Source: Lethocerus indicus
Taxonomy: Eukaryota > Arthropoda > Insecta > Hemiptera > Belostomatidae
Length of the DNA: 64,000 nucleotides
Direction of reading: 5' to 3'
Assembly (NCBI GenBank): GCA_019843655.1
Contig: JACDQD010000011.1
Span: 8,784,604-8,848,603, forward strand
Shown: one piece after another, positions 44,570 through 54,373 of the stretch
Position numbering within the stretch: the stretch's first letter is position 1
Layout of the letters: each line of letters begins with the position of its first letter
Made by a program: the position numbers and the translations under genes
Notes under the pieces: model-generated
Database searches by the model: none
What the model was told of the DNA's origin: nothing
What the model saw: only the letters and a program-made list of their open reading frames with translations

Positions 44570-45332
44570 GGGGGTCAGTGGACCCCACCAGCGTCCACCG
44601 AGCGGGGTCATATATTCCGACCCTTTGATCCGGAATATTCGCTACATTTACAATTGGAAGATAAAATCAGATGAAATTACTTCAGAATTTAATTTTACAG
44701 ATACATTGATACTACGGAAGTAGTAACTGATCCCACTGAACTTTATGCTTTACATTGGCCGCGCACATTATCGGAAAGAGTTCTGAGATCTGGGATATAT
44801 ATTTTATCCCCGAATAAAGTTCGGGGACCCATCTCAAGAATGGACCCATGATGAAATTACTTCAGAATTTAATTTTACAGAACCATTCATCCCATACATT
44901 GATACTACGGAAGTAGTAACTGATCCCACACTTTATGCTTTACATTGGCCGCGCATATTATCGGAAAGAGTTCTGAGATCTGGGATATATATTTTATCCC
45001 CGAATAAAGTTCGGGGACCCAACTCAAGAATGGACCCATGATGAAATTACTTCAGAATTTAATGTTACAGAACCATTCATCCCATACATTGATACTACGG
45101 AAGTAGTAACTGATCCCACACTTTATGCTTTACATTGGCCGCGCACATTATCGGAAAGAGTTCTGAGATCTGGGATATATATTTTATCCCCGAATAAAGT
45201 TCGGGGACCCATCTCAAGAATGGACCCATGATGAAATTACTTCAGAATTTAATGTTACGGAACCATCCATCCCATACATTGATACTAAGGAAGTTAAGAG
45301 GTTAAAGAATCAGTTTTCAGGCAGTATTTAGG
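44570..45332 (+). repeat. 190-bp coding-like tandem array, about 3.5 units
   Basis: ATGAAATTACTTCAGAATTT recurs at 44671, 44851, 45041 and 45231. Each unit holds CCACACTTTATGCTTTACAT, GGCCGCGCACATTATCGG and AAAGTTCGGGGACCC. Within a unit, WTHDEITSEFNFTEPFIPY can be read in one frame. The last unit exits into AAGTTAAGAGGTTAAAGAAT, the same exit as the single unit at 36.3 kb. Confidence 0.92.
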
Positions 45333-45524
45333 GAAAAATGTACTCGAATGCCAACCAGAAAAAAAAGAATTTACTCAAAAAAATAGTACCGCCATTTCAA
45401 AATTCGGAATATCCCGTGATTTTAATTTATAAAACGGCGCTTCAGTTACTAGGCCCCCGCGTGTACCGGGACTGCGTTAGAAGCGCCGCAATGAATCGGT
45501 ACTACAGTCGGAGACAAGACTGGA
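45333..45524 (+). mobile_element. S-family element
   Basis: AATGTACTCGAATGCCAACC, an A-run, ATAGTACCGCC, CGGAATATCCCGTGATTTTA, then the hairpin and CGGTACTACAGTCGGAGACA. It is fused to the 190-bp array on its left. Confidence 0.82.
45434..45490 (+). repeat. H64 hairpin element (loop deletion)
   Basis: ACGGCGCTTCAGTTACTAGG joins directly to CCCCCGCGTGTACCGGG: the CGCACAACG loop bases are lost while both arms are kept. Confidence 0.88.
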
Positions 45525-46112
45525 TTTTTTTAAAATATTTTTTTATTTTTGCACAATCAACAGAGTGTTATAAGTACCTCCATACCCTTGACCACCATAC
45601 TCCTTGATGGCACTTTTGACACAAGAACAATTTTGGCCTAAGGGCTAAGAAGATCTCTAGGCGTTTAAGCCGACGCGGGGATAATGGATGGGTAAGAGAG
45701 GAAAGGGACTGGGAGGTCGTGGTGGATTGTGTGGTTAGAAACATACCGGGGAGCATTAAGGATGGTACGAAGGACTTTTGACTGGAATCTCTGGACGCGA
45801 GCGACGTTGGATGTCTTGGTGGAACCCCTTACCGTATGTCCGTGTCAGTTTAAGTATCGCTTTGTACAGTGTCAGTTTGTTACTTAAGGTCAATTTTTAG
45901 GTCCGTTTTAATAAGTCCAAATTTTCGGTTTAAGTCGATTCTTTAAGGGGATTCCACGTGAGTCGTTTATCTGGGTGGAGCCCAAGATAGCGAATCTGCT
46001 GTTGGGTGGGAATAGGTATTTCATTGAAATAGTTGTTAGCACTCTTGCGGCCATTCACCCTCACTCTCAATCGCCAGCACCAGGATGGAGACGCGATTGG
46101 ACCGAAATAACT
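45525..46112 (-). mobile_element. LINE copy (Jk1), extends past the common 5' boundary
   Basis: Reverse-strand copy from the T-rich tail to beyond CACGTGAGTCGTTT. It continues through AGCCCAAGATAGCGAATCTG (encoding the QQIRYLGLH block) to CAATCGCCAGCACCAGGATG (the WCKRWRVRVN-like block). The C-terminal coding region is deleted, and it has many frameshifts. Confidence 0.88.
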
Positions 46113-46153
46113 GTAAACTACTGTAATTGTAACTAGCGCCGGTTGTTACTCAC

Positions 46154-46294
46154 AGAGGAGGCGTATCTATGATGGTGGTGGTGGTGGTGGTGGTGGTGCT
46201 TGGTGTTGTGGCGCCGTATGAAGAACAGGGCCACGCCGATGACGACCAGTGTCAAGCAGAGTATCGGCACTGCTATCCTCCAAGCGCCGTAGCT
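46154..46294 (-). CDS. Exon encoding a transmembrane segment and histidine run
   Basis: On the minus strand an acceptor-like AAATGTGCGCAG precedes 47 open codons that end exactly at a strong donor (TCT then GTGAGT at 46153-46148). The product reads SYGAWRIAVPILCLTLVVIG, VALFFIRRHNTK, ten histidines, RYASS: a ~19-residue hydrophobic span followed by Arg-Arg-His, the usual stop-transfer pattern of a type I single-pass membrane protein. GC-rich third positions contrast with the AT-rich surroundings. Read on past the donor, the frame stops after five codons. A doubled AG (CAGAG) allows a start at 46294 or 46292. The histidines are a (CAC)8(CAT)2 tract that may vary in length. The gene family is not identified. 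Confidence 0.55.
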
Positions 46295-48412
46295 CTGCGC
46301 ACATTTAAACAATCGACAGTGTTCATTAGGGCGGTTTCAGCAACAAACAACGAACAACAATATTGTTAAAAAAAATTCTGTCGTAGTCAGTGTCAAATAT
46401 CAAAAATAGCAAAAACCAATAAACTTACTGGCTGCCACAATACTATTATAGAAGTACAATTATTTTTTTATTGTTACAACTGTAAAAAAATACAATGTGC
46501 AAAATCGATGTTCAAGCTATAACGACGATTAGACAACAATGGAGCAGAAACTCACTATTTTTTTATTTTTATTAAATTTTTTATTTGTTATTAGAGAACG
46601 TTTGGAATATTGGAATTAGGATGGTGGGGTATTTTGGCAATTTTTGGCGAACATTATTAATTGTACAGACAACATTGATATCGCAGCTATTCTTGCTAAA
46701 ATGTTATTGATTATTAAGACTAAGATATTCTACCTTAATACTGTTAGTACGCCGTAGATCGTTAAAATTAAAATGAATTATATTGTTAGATCCTGTTTTA
46801 TGTTCCTGGAAATTTAATTATGCTCAATACATTCTTTTCTTTTGGAAATAACGACGTAAAGCAATATCAATTTTATAATATTTCAAGGTACGTAGTTAGG
46901 CGCCGTAAAATTCAATTAGCATCCAGCTCCCGTTCGCCTGACGGAGTTACTGGTTGATACGAAATTTATGGGAATAATTAGTTAATGCAACTAGATCATG
47001 AACTTCCATATCTGCCGTGGATAAGGAGCCTGAAATGATACGTCCCAATAAAAATTATCCTTAATGAAATATTAGAGAGTTCGTATTTAGTTGTATGCCC
47101 TGGATGTTTCTATTTTATTTTCAATCTCCTGTAGACTTTTTCAAAAATCGAACATGGAGACAAGCTTTGAAGCGAGTCAACCGAAGTTGGCTAAGCCTCT
47201 CGTGATCCATTCAAATTGAAGTAGAATTTATGTGCAGTTAGGAGGCGGCCACTGCATTATAATAGGAGTAATACTAATTATTAACATGAATAATATTTAA
47301 TGAAATTAAAGGGGAATTGAGAAGTCTCGGCAGATTCTCCCAGGCTGCAATATTGAACCGAATTTTCATTCAATTAACGCAGCATTTATTAAAAGTACTT
47401 ATAAATTTTGAATATTATGTTGGTATTTTTCTGTAAGTAGATATGTTTTTCAGCTCAAATTACAAACCGTTCATTTGCGATTTTAATTTATAAAATAAGA
47501 AAATAGGCTTTTAATTTATGTTTGTACGAAATATAATATTGAAATATTGATTCCTAAGAATGATAACATTGCACTTTATTTACGCCTATAACAATTAAAT
47601 ATGTCGTATAAAAAAATGATTATTATCAATAGTGTACAGGAAAAAATACTAATTTGCCGCAGAGAATAGAGCATTTCTGTCTTAACCAATTTCGTCCCTC
47701 TCACTGCGACAGCACTTCAAATAAGTACCCCAATTGAAGCACCGGCGGGCGTGAAACTACCCCCGAAGTATCTCGTTTCGCCGTATAGAAATGACCCCGG
47801 GAAATGCCCCGGGAAAACGATAAGAAAACACCCTTTGGGCCACCGTAAAAGTAAAAGGCCCGTCGAAAGTTTCACCACTCGGCCGGTGTCGCACGGACAT
47901 CCTGTAAGTAGTTTGAGGGACCCAATTTCTGTTTTTCAAGAGTGACAATTATCAACAAATCCAATAAATTTGGCGCGTAATTGGATCTTCGGGTCATTTG
48001 AAACAGGCAATAAACGAAAATAAGTTTCGTCTTCCAAGTACAAAGCTGCAACAACTGCCTCAACACTAAGACTACAATTTTTTTAGCTCTGTGAATTTTT
48101 CGGTCATAGAGAGTTTCGATCCAATTTCAAATGAACTGGATTCTCGTCTTAATCAGTAGAATTCCGTTAGTATTTTAAGTTTTAACATTAGTTTTATTTT
48201 TAAATTTTAGTTTTAATATTTCATGAGCTTATAATTAGTTGAGGCCGAACAATTGTCCAATTTTGAATACAAAATCCAGCCAATTAATTTTTTATCAAAA
48301 TGTCGACACAACCGAGAATAAAACTCGTTACACCGCATAAATTTACAGGCGAAGGGTAGAATTTAAATTCAGGCAAAATAAAAGATCGAAGAAATTTATA
48401 AATACAACAGGT
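46295..48412. other. Probable intron or intergenic DNA
   Basis: AT-rich, mostly unique. On the minus strand, ACTACTTACAG ending near 47905 precedes a GC-rich block (47723-47905) open in more than one frame. No product recognised. Confidence 0.35.
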
Positions 48413-48477
48413 ACGGCGTTTGTTATACTAAACCATCATAACCTGGACGTGTTTCGGGAGAGCATCTACAGCGCCGT
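48413..48477 (+). repeat. H64 hairpin element
   Basis: ACGGCGTTTGTTATACTAAA, CCATCATAACC, GGGAGAGCATCTACAGCGCC, GT: diverged loop, clear arms. Confidence 0.82.
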
Positions 48478-48580
48478 ACTGAATTCTTACGTTATACTCA
48501 AGTTTTTTCCCTCCTTTGTTAATGCAGTATCAAACGATGTCACTGCAGTCACAAAATTAAGCTGATAGTATTAATACTGA

Positions 48581-48854
48581 CACGGTAATCAACGGAAAAC
48601 AGTGCGTTAATGGTAGCCATATACTGCTACTCACGCTTGCCGCTATTAACTCTTTATTATTACTGCTATTCGAGGATGTCACCCGCTGAAGATGGTTTTT
48701 CCCTCAACCACGATTTCGGAGTTAAGAACCATGTCGCTGGTAGCACTGAGAGCATAAGATTCAGCCATATACGCCCAAGAGATAATGGACTGAGGGAGAA
48801 ACAATTTTTGCGAGAATATGATGATGAAATATGAAATTGATTCGGGAACGGTCG
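48581..48854. repeat. 274-bp tandem duplication, copy 1
   Basis: Starts CACGGTAATCAACGGAAAAC and ends GGGAACGGTCG. The following 278 bp repeat it with only a handful of differences. It contains the exon-like segment at 48683-48789. Confidence 0.97.
48683..48789 (-). CDS. Candidate exon upstream of the transmembrane exon
   Basis: On the minus strand, TTGTTTCTCCCTCAG (textbook polypyrimidine acceptor) precedes 107 open nt reading SIISWAYMAESYALSATSDM, then VLNSEIVVEGKTIFS, ending CGG before GTGACA (a weaker donor). No family recognised. The remaining two bases would continue in frame into the exon at 46.29 kb if its second AG (start 46292) is used, giving a Gly-Tyr-Gly-Ala junction. The paralogous segment in copy 2 has lost both the AG and the frame. 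Confidence 0.35.
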
Positions 48855-49132
48855 CACGGTAATCAACGGAAAACAGTGCGTTAATGGTAGCCATATACTG
48901 CTACTCACGCTTGCCGCTATTAACTCTTTATTATTGCTGCTATTCGAGGATGTCACCCGCTGAAGATGGTTTTTCCCTCAACCACGATTTCGGAGTTAAG
49001 AACCATGTCGCTGGTAGCACTGAGAGCATAAGATTCAGCCATATACGCTAAGAGATAATGGATTGAGGGAGAAAAAAATTGTTTGCGAGAATATGACGAT
49101 GAAATATGAAATTGATTCGGGAACGGTCGCAC
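48855..49132. repeat. 274-bp tandem duplication, copy 2 (exon-like part broken)
   Basis: Nearly identical to copy 1, but on the minus strand the acceptor reads CTCCCTCAA and the frame meets TAG at CTCTTAGCG after a small deletion. It also has a longer T-run (minus strand) at the polypyrimidine tract. Confidence 0.95.
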
Positions 49133-49663
49133 CTGAACCCCGCGTTCGGTTTGAACCTCCTCGGTTTGGGGGCGAAAAAAAAAAAAGGAAACGTCTTTCG
49201 GCTATCATCAATTGAATCCACGTCCCGGACAGACGCTTCTCCCCCCCCCTTCCCACCGCCGGTAATTTATCCCCGGGAGTTTTTGAGATTTATGAACTGT
49301 CGGGATATCAACAATGGATAGAGGCCGGCGTCCGCTTCATGGGGGGGGGAGTCGCTAAAGAGCTAGGGGGAAGGGGGGCCGCAAATCATTTGTCAAAGGA
49401 GCCCGATAAAATGGGTCCTCGCGAGTTTTTCCCCTCCAAGCGGACAGATCTCAAATACCCAATTCCCTTTGTCCCCTTCCGGATATAAATTTAAGGCGCG
49501 CGGTAGAAGACAATTGGACAATTTAGTCATCAATCTGCATCAGCGGGGCGAGGTAGATATAGAGGAGCAAATAAAGGACGATGTAAGAAACAATATTTTT
49601 TTAAAATTTGTTTTATGATCACGGTAAACCTCCATAATCGTTTTCCACGATATATTCCCACCA
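49133..49663. other. Unique DNA
   Basis: Nothing recognised. G/C runs at 49236-49246 and 49339-49350. Confidence 0.45.
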
Positions 49664-50232
49664 AACAGCCGATTCGCTATCTTGGGCTCCAACGGGACTA
49701 ACGACTCACGTGGAATCCCCATACCCGACTCAAAACTTAAAACGAAAATTTGGACTAATAAACTGACAGTATACAAAGCGATACTTAAACCGACTTGGAC
49801 ATACGGTATAGGGCTATGGGAGACATCCGACATCGCTCGCATCCAGAGATTAAAGTCAAAAGTACTTCGTACCATCCTCAATGCTCCCCGGTACGTTTCT
49901 AACCAGACAATCCACCGTGACCTCAACATACCGACAGTCGATGAAGTCGCGAAGTGGCGGTTCCTGAAGTTCCATTCCCGCCTTACTCCTCAACTTAATT
50001 TGCTCGTTCAATCACTCTCCTCCGTTACCCATCCATTATCCCCACCACGACGGCTTAAACTCCACTGCCCTATAGATCTCCTTACTCCGAAGCCGTAAAT
50101 TGTTTATGTGTCGAAAGTGCCATCATTGGGTGGTCTCTTTTATCCAGGCATTAACGCGAGAAATATACATTCAACATTCGTACTCATAACTATATTGTAG
50201 TTGATTGTACAGAAATAAAAGGTAAAAAAAAG
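49664..50232 (+). mobile_element. LINE copy (Jk1)
   Basis: Begins in the IRYLGLQ block (CCGATTCGCTATCTTGGGCT), continues through CACGTGGAATCCCCATACCC, a deletion of part of the thumb, the YGIGLWETSD region, a long intact C-terminal frame (NAPRYVSNQTIHRDLNIPTV, DEVAKWRFLKFHSRL) and a diverged 3' end, GTTGATTGTACAGAAATAAA. The frame 49682-50098 is the second-best preserved LINE segment. Confidence 0.92.
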
Positions 50233-50255
50233 TAATTTATCTCATCTTTGTGCTG

Positions 50256-50434
50256 TGTCACTTGTGCTGTCACATGCCCAAAAAACATCCAAAGTGACTA
50301 ACACCGTTACTGAAGACGGCGAACAGCCGAAACCGGTTTAGCAAAAAACCAAACCGGCGAAACAGGAGACAGAAACACACGAAATCTGCGGTATTCCAAC
50401 CCCTCGCAGACCGCAAAACAGGTATGTTAAACTA
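50256..50434. mobile_element. Foldback element FB11 (right half)
   Basis: Starts 24 nt after a LINE tail. Centre (ATGCCCAAAAAACATCCAAA), full right arm, and outer end CTCGCAGACCGCAAAACAGG, TATGTTAAACTA. Confidence 0.9.
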
Positions 50435-50542
50435 AAAAAGTAATTCGTTTTATTTCCCCATCTTGTGACGTACAATACAAGATTATGCCCCTTTTCGTGT
50501 AATTTTTTCGAAATTTTTTCGCATTACCCTAATTACATCCCG

Positions 50543-50581
50543 CAGGTTCGGTCTTTTGTCAGACCGGTTTCGGCCACCTTC
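50543..50581. mobile_element. Foldback element scrap FB12
   Basis: TTCGGTCTTTTGTCAGACCG then GTTTCGGCCACCTT: inner left arm only. Confidence 0.7.
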
Positions 50582-51399
50582 CCGGCTATTTTGTGAGTAA
50601 TATCAATCTCAAAACCGCCACAGGGCAAACAACTTATTTGCCTGTATTCCGGATTGAAGACCACCGCCTCGAAGATCTGCCCCATCATCCTAATTACGGT
50701 AAACGGGAACCGCGAGTTATATCGGACGGTATTGTTCGGAGTTACTAAGTTGTGCCACCGAATATTAATCTCGGACCCCGTTGACCGGGCTTTATCCCTG
50801 TTTGTTTCGCGACCCTGTAACGGATTGAACTTGCGCAGGGCGATGATAAAGGGAAGTGGGAGGGGGGGGAGAGGGGGAAAGGGTCCATAAAGGCTCGTTC
50901 AAGTTTATCAAATTTGATAAACCGAGACCGACGCCCTAATGAGCTCGGACGGCCGTAACGAGCCTCGAGACGAGACCGATAAACAGAGCCCACTCCACGC
51001 CAATTAATCATAGACAATTCGCCCAGATTTACTCTGTTGGCGGGCTTTCCCTGTAGACAGATCAATTTCCAATCAATACCGTAATTGATCGAAACGCTCT
51101 TTATCGAGGACTGTACAGGGTTTGTACTTGTTCCGTATGTACGAAGCCATAAGAGACCTCGTGACGACAGTCTGCGTCGTAAAGTTTTTTCGTGTCCGAG
51201 ACGCCGTTACTTTGCAGCGTTTGGACAATTTAGTGCGTTTTCTCAATTAAGGATTTTTTCCCGGACAGAGATAAAATGCTCTACACGGAAAAGTATCCGT
51301 AACGAATTTCCACTGGGCGAAAGCGACGGTAACAATGACTATTAAATAAATTATTTCAGATAGCAGAACCGGCACAATTTTACACAAATACCACCGAGA
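50582..51399. other. Unique DNA
   Basis: Overlapping open frames on both strands (50654-51345) without a domain. Confidence 0.4.
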
Positions 51400-51560
51400 A
51401 GAGAGAATGAACTGAAAAAAAAACTGTTCGAACGCAAAATTCGGAATCCCCCGCGATTTCCATTGGGACGACGGCGCTTCGGATACTAGGCCCGCACAAC
51501 GCCCGCGTATACCGGGACCGCATTAGAAGCGCCGTAATGAATCAAGACCCGTGTCCGAAA
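51400..51560 (+). mobile_element. S-family element
   Basis: An A-run, AAAATTCGGAATCCCCCGCG, then the hairpin at 51471-51535 and a diverged CAAGACCCGTGTCCG. Confidence 0.75.
51471..51535 (+). repeat. H64 hairpin element
   Basis: ACGGCGCTTCGGATACTAGG, CCCGCACAACGCCCGCGTAT, AGAAGCGCCGT. It differs from the 15654 copy at only a few positions. Confidence 0.92.
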
Positions 51561-52347
51561 TTAATGGGTTGTAATTAATGTGTGCTATAACAGTGGGTTC
51601 ACTTGAGTCATACATTATTAGATGTTTAATGTGCGGACAGGAGCTTCCAATTCTAACAAGATGAAATTAAGTAACTTGGAAATACATTATTGTCTTCGAT
51701 ATGAAATCCATCTATTTTTCTGCACAAACGATTTCGTGTAATATATTATTTTTTGGGGGGTTCCGAAAATGTTTTTTGTCAAAGTGCTCACCTCTAATGC
51801 GTACACTACCTATTTAAGTTTTCACAGGCTTTACGTAGGTAGGGACTTACAAAAGATTGTAAAGTTCCTTACACGCATACGGGATATTCAAATCCTTCAA
51901 TTTTAATGAAGTGCCGTTTTTTCAAGTAGCCCACGTTTAGACAATACTTCAGGCTCGGAGTCGGGTACTTGTTTGTGCCGAGTGGGGCATGCCACGAAAA
52001 GCCCACTGCGCACTTTCCAGGTTTTCCCGACGGAGTTCGTTACCGCGACTCGGTCTATATCCGGGCAAAGCCCTTTTCACCCGCGCGCCCCGGGAAAATC
52101 TCAAAAGACGGGGGGGAAATTTTTTCGCGGACTTACAGTCGACGCCATGCACTGCAAATCCCGGTTGGGTTCTGAACAGCGTCTTGGATGCGAGCCCTTT
52201 CTTTAATCGCTCACTTATCGATCCGTGATAGATGCACTCAGTTTTAGCGGCAGGCCCCGACTTTAAAGCTTAAAAACGGTTTTATTTATCTCGCCTAATC
52301 GGCTTACGGTATTGTCCCCGTTCCATCCCCATAATAGCCGAATTTTT
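51561..52347. other. Unique DNA
   Basis: GC-rich at 51960-52200 with frames open on both strands. Nothing recognised. Confidence 0.4.
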
Positions 52348-53040
52348 TTTTTAACTTCATTTACAATCAACTATATACTAGTTATAGGTACAATGGCGGT
52401 TTGTTGGACTAGTTTGACTTGCTTCGCTCGATAAAGACGCCATCCAGTGATGGTACTTTTGACCAGATAATGGATGTGGAGAGAGGCGGGAGTGGAATTT
52501 AAGGTAGCGTGATTTTGCGACTTCGTCGACTGTCGATATGTTGAGGTCATTATGGATTGTTCGGTTAGAAACATACCAGGGAGCATTAAGGACGGTACGA
52601 AGGACTTTTGGTTGGAATGTTTGGATGCGAGCGACGTTGGATTTCTTGGCGGAACCCCATAGTTCTATTCCGTATGTCCATGTCGGTTTTAGTATGGCTT
52701 TATATATTGTCAGTTTGTTGACTATTGTAAGTTTTGATGTCCTTTTCAAAAGAGGTCTCAACAGTCCAAATTTGCGATTCAGATCTGTTCTTTTCAGTCG
52801 GGTATGGGGATTCCAAGTTAGTCGTTTGTCTATGTAGAGCCCAAGGTAGCGAGCCTGCTGTCGAGTGGGGATAGGAGTGCTGTTAAATAGAACAGGAGGG
52901 CAAGGATGTCGACGTAGTGTGAAGGTGACGTGAATAGACTTAGAGCTATTCACTTTCACCCTCCATCGTTTGCACCAGGACTGGATGTTGGAAAAGTCCT
53001 CTTGGAGATTGGTGTAATAGCCGAATAACTGTGTTATTTC
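52348..53040 (-). mobile_element. LINE copy (Jk2), longest in the window
   Basis: Reverse-strand copy from the T-rich tail at 52348 to 53040, covering post-YADD RT DNA onward (LFGYYTNLQEDFSNIQSWCK, KRWRVKVNSSK). It does not reach the catalytic YADD block. Confidence 0.95.
52378..52959 (-). pseudogene. LINE RT/thumb C-terminal open frame
   Basis: 193 uninterrupted codons. The order is IHVTFTLRRHPCPPVLFN, ARYLGLYIDKRLTWNPHTRL, LKRTSKLTIVNKLTIYKAIL, KPTWTYGIELWGSAKKSN, RTVLNAPWYVSNRTIHNDLN, VDEVAKSRYLKFHSRLSPHP. This matches the segment after the catalytic core in jockey-clade ORF2 proteins. It lacks the endonuclease and the YADD core, and the last ~30 residues are aberrant after a deletion into the 3' UTR. 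It opens with GTG because no ATG is near; the coding DNA simply continues upstream. It is the best guide to the family and the youngest-looking copy here. Confidence 0.93.
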
Positions 53041-53300
53041 CTAGGAACTCGTCCAGAGATTCCAATCGACAGTATCCAATCAATGCTCCCCGTTATGTTT
53101 CCAATCGCAATCCTCACTAGAATCTCTGTCCTTGCTCCGTATCCATCCACTATCCCCCACATTTGTCCTACTCTGTTTGGAATATCAAGCGGTGTTCGTC
53201 ATGTGGACCATGTCGTGACAATACACAAATCCATTGCACCTATAACGTGTAAACGGTGTTGATTGTGCAATGGAAACGTTATAAAAAAAATTGGCCTAAA
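53041..53300 (+). mobile_element. Degenerate LINE 3' copy, opposite orientation
   Basis: GTCCAGAGATTCCAATC, CAATGCTCCCCGTTATGTTT, a heavily deleted C-terminal part, then GTGTTGATTGTGCAATGGAA. It abuts the minus-strand copy, forming a head-to-head pair. Confidence 0.7.
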
Positions 53301-54164
53301 AATATTTTTTACGGTCTGGATATTTTTCGAAGAAATGAAAGGGGTTATAGGAATGGCCCGGTACAATTTATATTGACTGTTGTATTCGTCTCGGCGTTTA
53401 TAAAACGCCGACCGAAGCAATACTGTCCATCTGTGCTGTGATATTAGCTACGGCAATGTGTTGCTTGGACCGCTACCGCGGGACACGCGTGAGGCTTTGT
53501 CGAAAGCTATATTAAATTTATTCACTCTCGGCCGAAACTCCTCGTAGGCACTAAAATTGTCTTTTGATTTGAAACAATTGCAATTCGATTGTAATAAGTC
53601 CAGAAGCTAATCAGACCGGGCCCAACTGCTCTTCGGGCAGTCCAATATGTGCAAGGAACGGTCTTTCAATTAAGCCGGGGCACCGTTAATCCGCCCACTG
53701 AACCGGTCTGTAGCAAGAACCAGTCTGGAGGCGGCGGGGGCGGGGGCGTTGAAGGGAGGCAATAGAACAGCGCCCTATCCCCGGGGAGAGACCACAGCGA
53801 ATCGCACGTAGGGCACCGCACCGTGCAAACAACAGGGCGTGACCTAAGTGCCTTCGGCTCTCGCCAAGATTAAAACTAGAGCTACTAAATCCCTGCCCTA
53901 TAGCCCGAGTTGTTTATTTTTCGACAATTGAAAAAACAATAAAATTCGCCCCGGTAAATCTCAACGCTCTTGTTTTTTCTATGGCACACGGAGCTCTCGC
54001 CATATCTTGGACCGAATCATTCGAAATTCGACATAACACCCCCTCAAGTTAATTTTAAGGAGCTCTTTAATGGACTCTAATCGCAGAGCGAACAATCGCT
54101 TGGCAGTCTCGACTGAAGAATTCTCACGTATGCCAACCAGAATATAGATTCAAATTAAAAAATA
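53301..54164. other. Unique DNA
   Basis: A short hairpin TCGGCGTTT/AAACGCCGA with a 3-nt loop at 53394-53414, and a foldback-like scrap ACCGGTCTGTAGC at about 53703. No gene recognised. Confidence 0.4.
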
Positions 54165-54373
54165 ATACCGTAGATTTGTTGTGTTTCAGTCTCATCTCGC
54201 TGGGTCGGTCTTTTGTTAGACCGGCTTCGGCCGCTCGCCATCTTCAGTAGCGGTGTCAGTCACTATTGGTACTTCGGATGTTTTTCTTTGTGATATCCAA
54301 AGTGCCAAAGTGACTAACACCGCTACTGAAGATCCCAACCCCTCGCGGACCACAAAACGGGTATGTTAAACTA
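54165..54373. mobile_element. Foldback element FB13
   Basis: Full left arm (ATACCGTAGATTTGTTGTGT to TATTGGTACTTCGGATGTTT), centre, CTAACACCGCTACTGAAGAT, then a deletion straight to the outer end CCCAACCCCTCGCGGACC, ACAAAACGGGTATGTTAAAC. Confidence 0.92.

Noticed and set aside
46169..46369. Plus-strand open frame starting with a valine run
   Set aside because: It is the complement of the (CAC)n histidine codons of the minus-strand transmembrane exon.
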